Positions 1 to 5,848 of a stretch of 6,908 bases of DNA are shown here, piece after piece. The notes beneath the pieces were generated by a model that saw nothing but the letters and a program-made list of their open reading frames with translations, was not told the DNA's origin and did not search any database. Within the stretch, counting starts at the first letter, position 1; each line of letters starts with the position of its first letter. The translations under genes were made by a program, and so were the position numbers. Source of the stretch: Novosphingobium sp. (GTDB lineage Bacteria > Pseudomonadota > Alphaproteobacteria > Sphingomonadales > Sphingomonadaceae); NCBI GenBank assembly GCA_009885425.1, contig VFKS01000371.1, positions 1 to 6,908 of the forward strand, read 5' to 3'.

Positions 1-1110
1 CAAGGCGACGAGCGCGATCCTTGCATGCTGTGCTATACCAGCGGCACTACGGGTAACCCCAAGGGCGTGCTCTATGAGCACCGCTCGACCATGCTCCACG
101 CGATGACCAGCATTCAGCCGGCGTTGTTCGATTTTGACGCGCGCAGCATCATGCTGCCGGTCGTGCCGATGTTCCATGCCGCCAGTTGGGGCCTGCCGTG
201 GGGCGGAGCGGCGGCCGGGGTCAAATTCGTGTTCTCGGCGGTCAACGATCCGGCGGTGCTGTGCGATCTGATGAACCGTGAAAAGGTGACCCATTCGGCC
301 GGGGTGCCTACGGTCTGGCTCGCCACGTTCCAGCATATGGATGCAACCGGCGTTACGCTACCGCATTTACGCCAGGCGATCATCGGCGGCTCGGCCGCGC
401 CGCGCTTCATGCTGGAACGGTTGATGAAAGCCGGGGTCAATGTCGCCCACGCTTGGGGGATGACTGAAACCAGCCCGATCGGCACCACCGGCGCGCGAAC
501 CTGGGACTGGGACGATCTCAGCTTTGAACAGCAGGTTGATATCAAGGCGATGCAGGGCCGCACCCCGTTCGGGGTCGAGATCCGCTGCGTCTCGCTCGAC
601 GATCCGACTCAAGAATTGCCCCGCGATGGCAAAACGTCAGGTGCACTTCAGGTTCGCGGGCCGTGGGTGATCAAACGCTATTTCAAAGCCGAGGCTGACG
701 CGACTGATGCCGAGCAATGGTTCGATACCGGCGATGTCGGGATAATCCATCCTGATGGCACCCTGCAACTGACCGACCGGACCAAGGACGTGATCAAAAG
801 CGGCGGCGAATGGATCAGTTCGGTCGAACTGGAAAACGCCGCGATGAGCCATCCGGCGGTGGCCGAGGCGGCTTGCATTGGGATCTATCACCCACGCTGG
901 GACGAACGCCCGATCCTGATCGTGGTCAAAAAGGCCGGAGCCGAGGTCGGTGCGGACGAAATTAAGACGCACCTGGCGCAAACAGTTGCCAAATGGTGGC
1001 TGCCCGATGCAGTCGAATTCGTCGCCGAAATCCCGCACGGCGGCACCGGCAAAGTCAGCAAGAAAGACCTGCGAGAGCAGTTCCGCGACTATAAGCTGGC
1101 GGACGCATAG
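1..1110 (+). CDS. AMP-dependent acyl-CoA synthetase / fatty acid-CoA ligase (5'-truncated by window edge)
   Basis: This ligase activates a carboxylic acid with ATP to an acyl-AMP and then transfers it to CoA; the enzyme is expected to be cytosolic or membrane-associated. The frame is open from base 1, so the true start lies upstream; 369 residues remain of a family that is usually about 540. Visible ANL-superfamily motifs, numbered from the first codon: the P-loop [11 protein letters not shown] (12-22); the A5 motif GMTETSP (153-159); the ribose-binding DTGD (242-245); the hinge [15 protein letters not shown] (259-273); and the C-terminal GGTGKVSKK with the A10 lysine at 351. The missing part is the N-terminal subdomain before the P-loop. 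The sequence most resembles the medium/long-chain (AlkK/FadD-like) branch, but the chain length used cannot be read from this fragment. The stop TAG is followed one base later by the ATG of the DUF1330 gene, so the two are probably co-translated. Function class is secure; substrate is not. Confidence 0.93.
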   Translation, partial: QGDERDPCMLCYTSGTTGNPKGVLYEHRSTMLHAMTSIQPALFDFDARSIMLPVVPMFHAASWGLPWGGAAAGVKFVFSAVNDPAVLCDLMNREKVTHSAGVPTVWLATFQHMDATGVTLPHLRQAIIGGSAAPRFMLERLMKAGVNVAHAWGMTETSPIGTTGARTWDWDDLSFEQQVDIKAMQGRTPFGVEIRCVSLDDPTQELPRDGKTSGALQVRGPWVIKRYFKAEADATDAEQWFDTGDVGIIHPDGTLQLTDRTKDVIKSGGEWISSVELENAAMSHPAVAEAACIGIYHPRWDERPILIVVKKAGAEVGADEIKTHLAQTVAKWWLPDAVEFVAEIPHGGTGKVSKKDLREQFRDYKLADA

Positions 1111-1111
1111 G

Positions 1112-1519
1112 ATGACAGCTTACATCGACCCCAGCCGCGAGAATTTTCAGGTATTCAAGGACCTGCCCCGCGACCAGCCGATCCAGATGCTTAACCTGAT
1201 CAAGCTGCGGGCGATGGCCGAATACCCGGAAGACCATCCGAGCCACGGCAAGGGCCTGACTGGGGCCGAGGCCTATGCGATCTACAAGGCCGGCTTTCAG
1301 GAAATGGTCGCAGATTCCGGCGCGGCAATGATCTGGCACCCGCCGCTGGAATGCGTCGTCACCGGCCCAGCGGACGAATGGGACGAGGTTTTCGTGATGG
1401 GTTATCCGAACAGCGGCGCCTTCTTGGCGATGGTCAAGAACGAAGACTACGCCCGCGATGTCTTGCCGCATCGGACAGCGGCGGTGGCGGACAGCCGCCT
1501 GATCCGGTTTGGGGGCTAG
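1112..1519 (+). CDS. DUF1330 domain-containing protein
   Basis: This is a 135-residue protein recognised as DUF1330-like from the pattern PIQMLNLIKLR (23-33), the GAEAYAIYKAGF segment (51-62), a central GP.DEWDEVFVMGYPN stretch (85-100) and a C-terminal LPHRTAAVADSRLIRF (118-133). The family adopts a dimeric alpha/beta-barrel (ferredoxin-like) fold; its biochemical role is unknown. No signal peptide or membrane segment is seen. The start is the ATG in TAGGATG, one base after the acyl-CoA ligase stop; a longer reading of the same frame back to 950 lies inside the ligase and looks like shadow. There is no strong Shine-Dalgarno sequence, so translation probably depends on coupling to the ligase. 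The pairing hints at a role near the ligase substrate or product, which is inference only. Its stop TAG lies within a CTAG shared with the opposing radical SAM gene. Confidence 0.85.
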   Translation: MTAYIDPSRENFQVFKDLPRDQPIQMLNLIKLRAMAEYPEDHPSHGKGLTGAEAYAIYKAGFQEMVADSGAAMIWHPPLECVVTGPADEWDEVFVMGYPNSGAFLAMVKNEDYARDVLPHRTAAVADSRLIRFGG

Positions 1520-2592
1520 AGCAGCCGCATCTGCCCGCCCAGTTCGGGCCGTACGAACTGGCTGCAATCGAGCTTGGGTTGAACCCGGTTCAGTCCCAGC
1601 CGGGTGCAGGTAATCCGGAAGCGGCTGCGGAACACATCAGCCCAGGGGCCGAGCGGCTTCATCCGGGTAAAAAAGCCGGGGTCGTTGTCGCGGCCTTCCC
1701 GGACCGATTGGATGATGCCCATTACTTTGCTCGCGCGGTCGGGGTAGTGCACGTCCAGCCATTCGCGGAATAGTGGCGCGACTTCGTGCGGCAGGCGCAG
1801 CATGATCCAGCTGGCGGTCTGCGCGCCGCGCGCAGCGGCTTCGGCCAGGATGCCCTCGATGAATTCGTCAGTGATTGAAGGGATGATCGGGGCGATCGAA
1901 ACGTGCGCGGGGACGCCAGAGGCTGCCAGTTTGCCCAGCGCGTCCAGCCGCTTGGCCGGGGAACTGGCGCGCGGTTCGAGCAGGCCTGACAGTTTCGGAT
2001 CAAGGCTGGTGACCGAAACCGACACCGCCGTCAGGTTCAGCTTTGCCAGTTCGCTCAGCAAATCAAGATCGCGCAGCACCCGCGCGCTCTTGGTGGTGAT
2101 CGTCACCGGATGTCGCGCTTCAAGGCAAACCTCGAGCACCGCGCGGGTGATCCGATAGCAATCCTCGATCGGCTGATAGGGATCGGTGTTGGTCCCCATC
2201 GCGATCGGCGCGGGCTTGTAGCCCGGTTTGGCCAACGCCTCGCGCAGCAGCTGCGCCGCGTTGGGTTTGGCGAACAACTTGGTCTCAAAATCAAGCCCGG
2301 GGGAGAGATCGTGGAAGGCGTGGCTGGGGCGGGCATAGCAATAAACGCAGCCATGCTCGCACCCGCGATAGGCATTGATTGAACGGTCAAACGGGATGTC
2401 GGGCGATTGGTTGAAACTGAGGATCGAGCGGGCCTGTTCCAGGGTAACCGTGGTGCGCAGTTTCGGGCCCGGCCCGTCGATACCCTCGCGCGCATCAAGC
2501 CAGTCCCCATCCGCCTCCCGCGCAGCAAGGCCAAAGCGTTGCGGCACCGCTGCGGATTGCGCGCCGCGGCCGTTGAGGGGGGTGAGTGGCAT
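1516..2592 (-). CDS. PA0069-family radical SAM protein (spore photoproduct lyase-like)
   Basis: This 358-residue protein carries the radical SAM cluster motif CEHGCVYC (C78, C82, C85), which binds a 4Fe-4S cluster and S-adenosylmethionine to generate a 5'-deoxyadenosyl radical. Other family marks are the N-terminal NGRGAQ (7-12), RSINAYRGC (70-78), the AMGTNTDPYQPIE stretch (131-143), TITTKSARVLRDLDLL (164-179) and IAPIIPSITD (233-242). The family is related to SplB, which repairs the spore photoproduct, but its own substrate is, as far as I know, unestablished. I place the start at the ATG whose product begins MPLTPLNGRG. An upstream in-frame ATG at 2619 and a longer reading from 2697 would run through the LexA-like box and into moaB, and they lack family-like sequence. 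No Shine-Dalgarno sequence precedes the chosen start. The gene follows moaB on the same strand after a 62-bp gap containing a hairpin and a LexA-type operator, so it probably has its own DNA-damage-responsive promoter. Confidence 0.9.
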   Translation of the reverse strand: MPLTPLNGRGAQSAAVPQRFGLAAREADGDWLDAREGIDGPGPKLRTTVTLEQARSILSFNQSPDIPFDRSINAYRGCEHGCVYCYARPSHAFHDLSPGLDFETKLFAKPNAAQLLREALAKPGYKPAPIAMGTNTDPYQPIEDCYRITRAVLEVCLEARHPVTITTKSARVLRDLDLLSELAKLNLTAVSVSVTSLDPKLSGLLEPRASSPAKRLDALGKLAASGVPAHVSIAPIIPSITDEFIEGILAEAAARGAQTASWIMLRLPHEVAPLFREWLDVHYPDRASKVMGIIQSVREGRDNDPGFFTRMKPLGPWADVFRSRFRITCTRLGLNRVQPKLDCSQFVRPELGGQMRLL

Positions 2593-2602
2593 GGGCAGAT
2601 GA

Positions 2603-2617
2603 GAACATATATGGAAC
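2603..2617 (-). promoter_or_regulatory. LexA (SOS) box of the alphaproteobacterial type
   Basis: Read on the minus strand the sequence is GTTCCATATATGTTC, that is GTTC, seven bases, GTTC. This is an exact match to the direct-repeat LexA operator known from alphaproteobacteria such as Caulobacter and Rhodobacter. It ends 10 bases before the ATG of the radical SAM gene, where a bound repressor would block transcription start or early elongation. The AT-rich centre (CATATAT) stands out against GC-rich surroundings and could double as a -10 element. The match is seen directly; binding by LexA is inferred. Confidence 0.75.
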
Positions 2618-2627
2618 ATTAAAGCAA

Positions 2628-2655
2628 GTTCCCCCTCCCCCAAAAGGGGGGGAAC
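2628..2655 (-). terminator. GC-rich hairpin after moaB, possible terminator
   Basis: A perfect inner stem of five C:G pairs closes an AAAA loop (CCCCCAAAAGGGGG on the plus strand, 2637-2650). The flanking GTTCC (2628-2632) and GGAAC (2651-2655) can pair as an outer stem, with CCCT bulged on the left side. The outer arm touches the moaB stop codon. No convincing U-tract follows on the minus strand, so this is not a textbook intrinsic terminator; it may act as an attenuator or RNA-stabilising hairpin, or be a degenerate copy of a dispersed intergenic hairpin. It separates moaB from the radical SAM promoter region. Confidence 0.45.
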
Positions 2656-3197
2656 TAAACCTCGCGCAGCCGCGGCATCAGTTCCACAAAGTTGCATGGC
2701 CGGTTCCGGCTGTCGAGTTGCTCGGCCAGAATCCCGTCCCAGCCGTCTTTCACCGCGCCGTTCGATCCGGGCAGGGCGAAGATATAGACCCCGCGCGCGA
2801 GCACCGCGCAGGCGCGGCTCTGGACGGTGCTGGTGCCAATGCTGCGATAGCTGAGCCAGCGGAACAGTTCGCCAAAGCCGGGGATGTCTTTATCCTTGAT
2901 CCAGTCGAGCGCTTCAGGGGTCACATCGCGTCCGGTCAGGCCAGTGCCGCCGGTGGTGATGATCGCATCGGCAAGGCCATCGTCGATCCACGCGTTGAGC
3001 TTGCCAGTGATCACCGGGACTTCATCCTTGACCACCGCGCGCGCGGCCAGGCTGTGCCCGGCGGCCTTGATCCGCTCTTCCAGCAGTGCGCCAGAGGTGT
3101 CGCTGGCCATGTCGCGGCTGTCCGAAACGGTCAGCACCGCGATCCGGATCGGCTTGAAGGTGCGCGTTAGATCAACGGCCACGCTGGATCGTTCCAT
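2655..3197 (-). CDS. moaB: Molybdenum cofactor biosynthesis protein MoaB
   Basis: This 180-residue protein belongs to the MoaB/Mog (MoCF-binding) family, which binds molybdopterin and, in Mog-type members, adenylates it before molybdate insertion; it is cytosolic. Evidence: the N-terminal strand IRIAVLTVSDSRD (17-29); the molybdopterin-binding TTGGTGLTGRDVTPEA (81-96), with the TGGTG loop; and the ALPGSNGAVKDGWDGIL segment (141-157). Length is normal for MoaB. The ATG start overlaps the end of the upstream lytic transglycosylase gene by 26 bp, indicating translational coupling. An in-frame GTG at 3182, preceded by GGAA, would shorten the protein by five residues and is a plausible alternative. 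No other Moco genes are visible here, so the neighbourhood does not tell which molybdoenzyme it serves. Whether it adenylates molybdopterin, as archaeal and plant homologues do, cannot be read from sequence alone. Confidence 0.93.
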   Translation of the reverse strand: MERSSVAVDLTRTFKPIRIAVLTVSDSRDMASDTSGALLEERIKAAGHSLAARAVVKDEVPVITGKLNAWIDDGLADAIITTGGTGLTGRDVTPEALDWIKDKDIPGFGELFRWLSYRSIGTSTVQSRACAVLARGVYIFALPGSNGAVKDGWDGILAEQLDSRNRPCNFVELMPRLREV

Positions 3198-4962
3198 CGG
3201 CGCGCATCCGCACGGCTTGTGATCCGGTCAGCCCCGGAAAGGTCGGCCACATCCCCTGGACCAGCGCCATCCGGCTTTCCGATGGGCCGCCGGCCTGCCG
3301 CTCATACATCCAGTAATTGCGCATCACGATGTTCACATAGCCGCGCGTCTCCCAATAGGGGACGCTTTCGATCCACAGCAGCGGATCACCCTGATCCTTG
3401 ATCTCGTAGCGCCAGCGAGTGATCGGGGTCAGCCCGGCGTTGTAGGCGGCCATCACCTTGGGCAGCAGGCCTTGGGTGCCAGGCGAATCGCGCAGCATTT
3501 CCATATGGCGCTGGCCAAAAGCCAGATTGACCTCGGGCTTGTTCAGATCGCCGGCATTGCCTGAAACGCCCAGCGCTCCGGCATGATCGCGGGCCGCGGC
3601 TGGCATGATCTGCAACAACCCGCGCGCGCCAGCCGGGCTGACGGCCTTGGTCCGGAACACCGATTCCTGCAGGGTATGGGCATAGACCAGCGCGGGGTCG
3701 ACTTTCCACCCGGTCACCGGGGTCCACCGGGGCGTGGGAAAGCGCGAAGCGGGTTCGGCCCGCCCGCCAGCCGGGGCATTGTAGGACATCCACAGTTGGG
3801 TGCCCGGCGTGCCAAGGCTGCGGGCCAGCCGGGAGAGCGGCTGATAGTGCTGCGGCGGGCCGATCCGGGCCTGATGGCGCAGCACTTCGTCAGCGCGGCC
3901 ATCCTCGCCAATCTCGGACAGCATCACCGCGACGCGGACATTGGGAACATCGCGCAATTGCTGCCAGTCGCTCTGATTGAAGTCTGGTGCTTCGTGGGTC
4001 TTGGGCAGGCTGATGCCCAATTGCTCGGCCGCCAGCATCCCATAGAGCGTTTCGTCCATCCGCGCAGCGGCCTTCAGCGGCGCAGCGGCCTTTTCCGGCT
4101 GGCGGCAGCGGACCAGCGCGCGGCTCTGCCAATAATGGCCCGCGGCGGTAAGCTCGGCATTTTCGGAAAGCTGCGCGGTGCGGGCAAAGGCATCGGCCGC
4201 GCCGCTGCAGTCATTCAGTCGCCATGCCGCGAGGCCGGCGATCCACCAGCCCTCAGCCACCCACGGTCCAGCGCCGTCCTGCGCGGTCTGGGACAGAGCA
4301 TAGGCGCTGGCATCGTCATTCTCGATGTAGAAACTCCACGCCACCTTCGAACGCCATTCGGCGCGGGCACGCGGGGAAAGCTGCGTGTCAATCCCGTCGA
4401 GCACGGCCTTGGCCGAGGCAGGATCGTCGGCCTTGATCTTGCCGTTGATCGCAGCTGCAACCGCTCCCGGCATGGTGCCGTCATTGGCTTCACGCGGGCG
4501 GATCCGCTTGGCAAAGCTGGGCTGGCTGACCAGGCGGTTTTCCTGTGGCAACGCGGGCAGCACGGCGGCTCCACGTTTTTGGGCCAGCGCAGTGATCTGC
4601 TCGGCCTGCGGCAACTGAACTCCGGCGGCCAGCCAAGCGTTCAGGGCGTCAAGTTCGATCTTGGGCGAGCCGGACGCGGTATAATACTCGGCCCGCGCCA
4701 CCTGATGCAGCGGTCCGTCGGGGCGCTGTGCCAGCAGCGTCTGGACGCGCGGCCAATCGCTTTTGTCGATCGCGGTGAACAGTTGGCGATAGTAGTCGCG
4801 GTCTTCCTTGCTCAGCAGGCTGGGCACGCCGCTGCGGTCAGCCCGCTTGGCGAAGTATTCCATCGCGGCGGCGTTGGCCCGGGCCTGCTCTGGAACAGTC
4901 AGCGCGGCAATCGCTGTGGCGCAGGCCGCGATGGCAAGGTTTCTGGTACTCGGCAGTTGCAA
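3172..4962 (-). CDS. slt: Soluble lytic murein transglycosylase (Slt-type, exported)
   Basis: This enzyme cleaves the MurNAc-GlcNAc bond of peptidoglycan, forming 1,6-anhydro-MurNAc ends, in the periplasm. From the chosen start the protein has 596 residues. A signal peptide (MQLPSTRNLAIAAC onward, hydrophobic to about residue 22, likely cleavage after ARA or ANA near 29-31) is followed by a long alpha-helical, TPR-like superhelix (about 35-400) and a C-terminal SLT domain (about 415-560). The SLT domain shows the catalytic Glu433 in LQESVF, then AVSPAGARGLLQIMP (440-454), AAYNAG (505-510) and a YV.IVMRNYWMY segment (542-553). The start is uncertain: TTG at 4962 has GGGGA seven bases upstream and gives a well-formed signal peptide, whereas GTG at 5031 adds 23 residues that spoil it and overlaps the upstream UDG-like gene by 34 bp. 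The 3' end overlaps moaB by 26 bp. Family assignment is firm; the 5' end is a judgement. Confidence 0.93.
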   Translation of the reverse strand: MQLPSTRNLAIAACATAIAALTVPEQARANAAAMEYFAKRADRSGVPSLLSKEDRDYYRQLFTAIDKSDWPRVQTLLAQRPDGPLHQVARAEYYTASGSPKIELDALNAWLAAGVQLPQAEQITALAQKRGAAVLPALPQENRLVSQPSFAKRIRPREANDGTMPGAVAAAINGKIKADDPASAKAVLDGIDTQLSPRARAEWRSKVAWSFYIENDDASAYALSQTAQDGAGPWVAEGWWIAGLAAWRLNDCSGAADAFARTAQLSENAELTAAGHYWQSRALVRCRQPEKAAAPLKAAARMDETLYGMLAAEQLGISLPKTHEAPDFNQSDWQQLRDVPNVRVAVMLSEIGEDGRADEVLRHQARIGPPQHYQPLSRLARSLGTPGTQLWMSYNAPAGGRAEPASRFPTPRWTPVTGWKVDPALVYAHTLQESVFRTKAVSPAGARGLLQIMPAAARDHAGALGVSGNAGDLNKPEVNLAFGQRHMEMLRDSPGTQGLLPKVMAAYNAGLTPITRWRYEIKDQGDPLLWIESVPYWETRGYVNIVMRNYWMYERQAGGPSESRMALVQGMWPTFPGLTGSQAVRMRADGTIQRGR

Positions 4963-4969
4963 AAAAACG

Positions 4970-4974
4970 TCCCC
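4970..4974 (-). promoter_or_regulatory. Ribosome binding site for the TTG start of slt
   Basis: On the minus strand GGGGA lies seven bases before TTG at 4962. It is the main nucleotide-level argument for the non-ATG start. The resulting N-terminus is a short basic region followed by a hydrophobic stretch, as expected for a periplasmic Slt. Confidence 0.45.
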
Positions 4975-4997
4975 GATCAGTCCCGCCGGGCTGCGGA

Positions 4998-5765
4998 TCA
5001 GGGGGTCTGCCAATTGAGCAGAGCCTGCCACAACACCGCTTTGCCCCGTGGCCGCGCCAACAGGGTGTTCAGCCCTGGCGCTGCCAGAGCCGGAATGCTG
5101 GCGCCTACATGGTAAAATTGCTGCAAAGGTTCAGCACTTTTCGTTCGGTCGTGGCCAAGAAGCGATGAGACGTGCGGTCCGAAGCTAATCACCCGCTGCG
5201 GAGCTGCCAAAGCTACGTGATGCAGCGCCAATTCGCCGAGGCCCGCTTCGCCCAGCGCCGCCCAATCAGCCATCGGGGTGTGCCGCGGCAACAGGCTGGC
5301 GAAATAGGTTTGTTCGGGGTCGATTCCCAGCGCCGCCAGAATCGCACCCACCATCCGGCCTTGTTCGCCCGCCAGCAGGCTGTGGGCATCTCCCGACTCG
5401 GGCTGATCGACCAGCACCATCAGCCGCGCGCCATTTGGCCCGCGTGGGGCGATCCGGCCCGCAACCTGTCCGCCATCGAGTGTTGGCTCGGACAGCCACC
5501 AGGCTGCGAACCCGGACAGGTCCTGCGGCCATTGATCGCGCTGGGCCGCGATCTGCGGCGGAGGCGGGGCTGGCGGGGGCGGAGTGTGTTGATGGACCTC
5601 GGGCGGCGGCGCTTCCGTAGCGGCAGCCATGCGCGGCTCCAGCCAATCGCGGGCGGTATCGCTGTAATCGTGATCGACTCCGGCCCCGCGCCACCAATCA
5701 AGCGCGGCGGCGATATCGCTGGATAACCGCGCCGCAGCGGGTCTGGTGGGGGAAGACAAAGTCAC
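4998..5765 (-). CDS. Uracil-DNA glycosylase-fold protein, degenerate family-4-like
   Basis: From the GTG chosen here the protein has 255 residues. It has an N-terminal ALDWWRGAGVD segment (22-32) and a proline-rich linker around 53-71, including TPPPPAPPPPQ. A C-terminal UDG-superfamily domain then reads LMVLVDQP (116-123), GEQGRMVGAILAALGID (133-149), TYFASLLPRHTP (153-164), RVISFGPHVSSLLG (191-204) and APGLNTLLARP (229-239). Those blocks align by eye with family-4 UDG motifs (GEAPG, GRPFVGRAG, TN.VKCRPP, HPS.LLR), but the catalytic positions are changed and there is no cysteine, so no 4Fe-4S cluster can form. Uracil excision is therefore doubtful. The start is unclear: TTG at 5801 would add 12 residues and neither start has a good ribosome-binding site. 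The gene is first in the minus-strand block and diverges from the ETF-QO gene. The fold call is by pattern recall, not by search. Confidence 0.8.
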   Translation of the reverse strand: MTLSSPTRPAAARLSSDIAAALDWWRGAGVDHDYSDTARDWLEPRMAAATEAPPPEVHQHTPPPPAPPPPQIAAQRDQWPQDLSGFAAWWLSEPTLDGGQVAGRIAPRGPNGARLMVLVDQPESGDAHSLLAGEQGRMVGAILAALGIDPEQTYFASLLPRHTPMADWAALGEAGLGELALHHVALAAPQRVISFGPHVSSLLGHDRTKSAEPLQQFYHVGASIPALAAPGLNTLLARPRGKAVLWQALLNWQTP

Positions 5766-5848
5766 CGCAATAGTCTTGACCTGCCCAGCCGCAGCTTTCA
5801 AGGGTTAGCGCCAAGAAAAGCCAATTCACGAGGGTATGGAACAGGGCC
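5766..5848. promoter_or_regulatory. Divergent promoter region between UDG-like gene and ETF-QO gene
   Basis: These 83 bp must carry promoters for the minus-strand block and for the ETF-QO gene unless transcripts start inside genes. On the plus strand TTGACC (5776-5781) resembles a -35 element, but no good -10 lies at normal spacing. On the minus strand TTGGCT (around 5819-5824) is a weak -35 candidate. No operator, terminator or small gene was recognised. The region is called from gene orientation rather than from a clear motif. Confidence 0.4.
5838..5841 (+). promoter_or_regulatory. Ribosome binding site of ETF-QO gene
   Basis: GGAA lies seven bases before the ATG at 5849. It decides between the ATG at 5849 and the in-frame ATG at 5867, and against the out-of-frame ATG at 5836, which reaches a stop after 13 codons. 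Confidence 0.5.

Noticed and set aside
950..1111. N-terminal extension of the DUF1330 frame into the acyl-CoA ligase gene
   Set aside because: The extension is low-complexity Arg/Ser/Lys-rich sequence out of frame within the ligase A10 region. The family-like sequence begins at the ATG at 1112.
2593..2697. Longer radical SAM protein starting at 2697 or 2619
   Set aside because: It would place the hairpin or the LexA-like box inside coding sequence and overlap moaB; the added residues do not look like the family.
2586..3170. A 194-codon open frame on the plus strand over moaB
   Set aside because: It is antisense to a clear MoaB, crosses the hairpin and has no recognisable domain.
4920..4962. 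Lipobox-like IAAC in the slt N-terminus suggesting a lipoprotein
   Set aside because: The hydrophobic stretch before that Cys is only about five residues from the preferred start, while the hydrophobic segment continues past it to an ordinary A-x-A cleavage site.
3583..5115. A 510-codon open frame on the plus strand, antisense to slt
   Set aside because: It mirrors the codon structure of slt in GC-rich DNA, has no recognisable domain and crosses into the UDG-like gene. The opposite strand has a clear Slt with catalytic motifs.
5776..5804. TTGACC as a -35 box of a sigma-70 promoter for the ETF-QO gene
   Set aside because: No acceptable -10 hexamer occurs 16-19 bases downstream, so it is mentioned only as a weak candidate.
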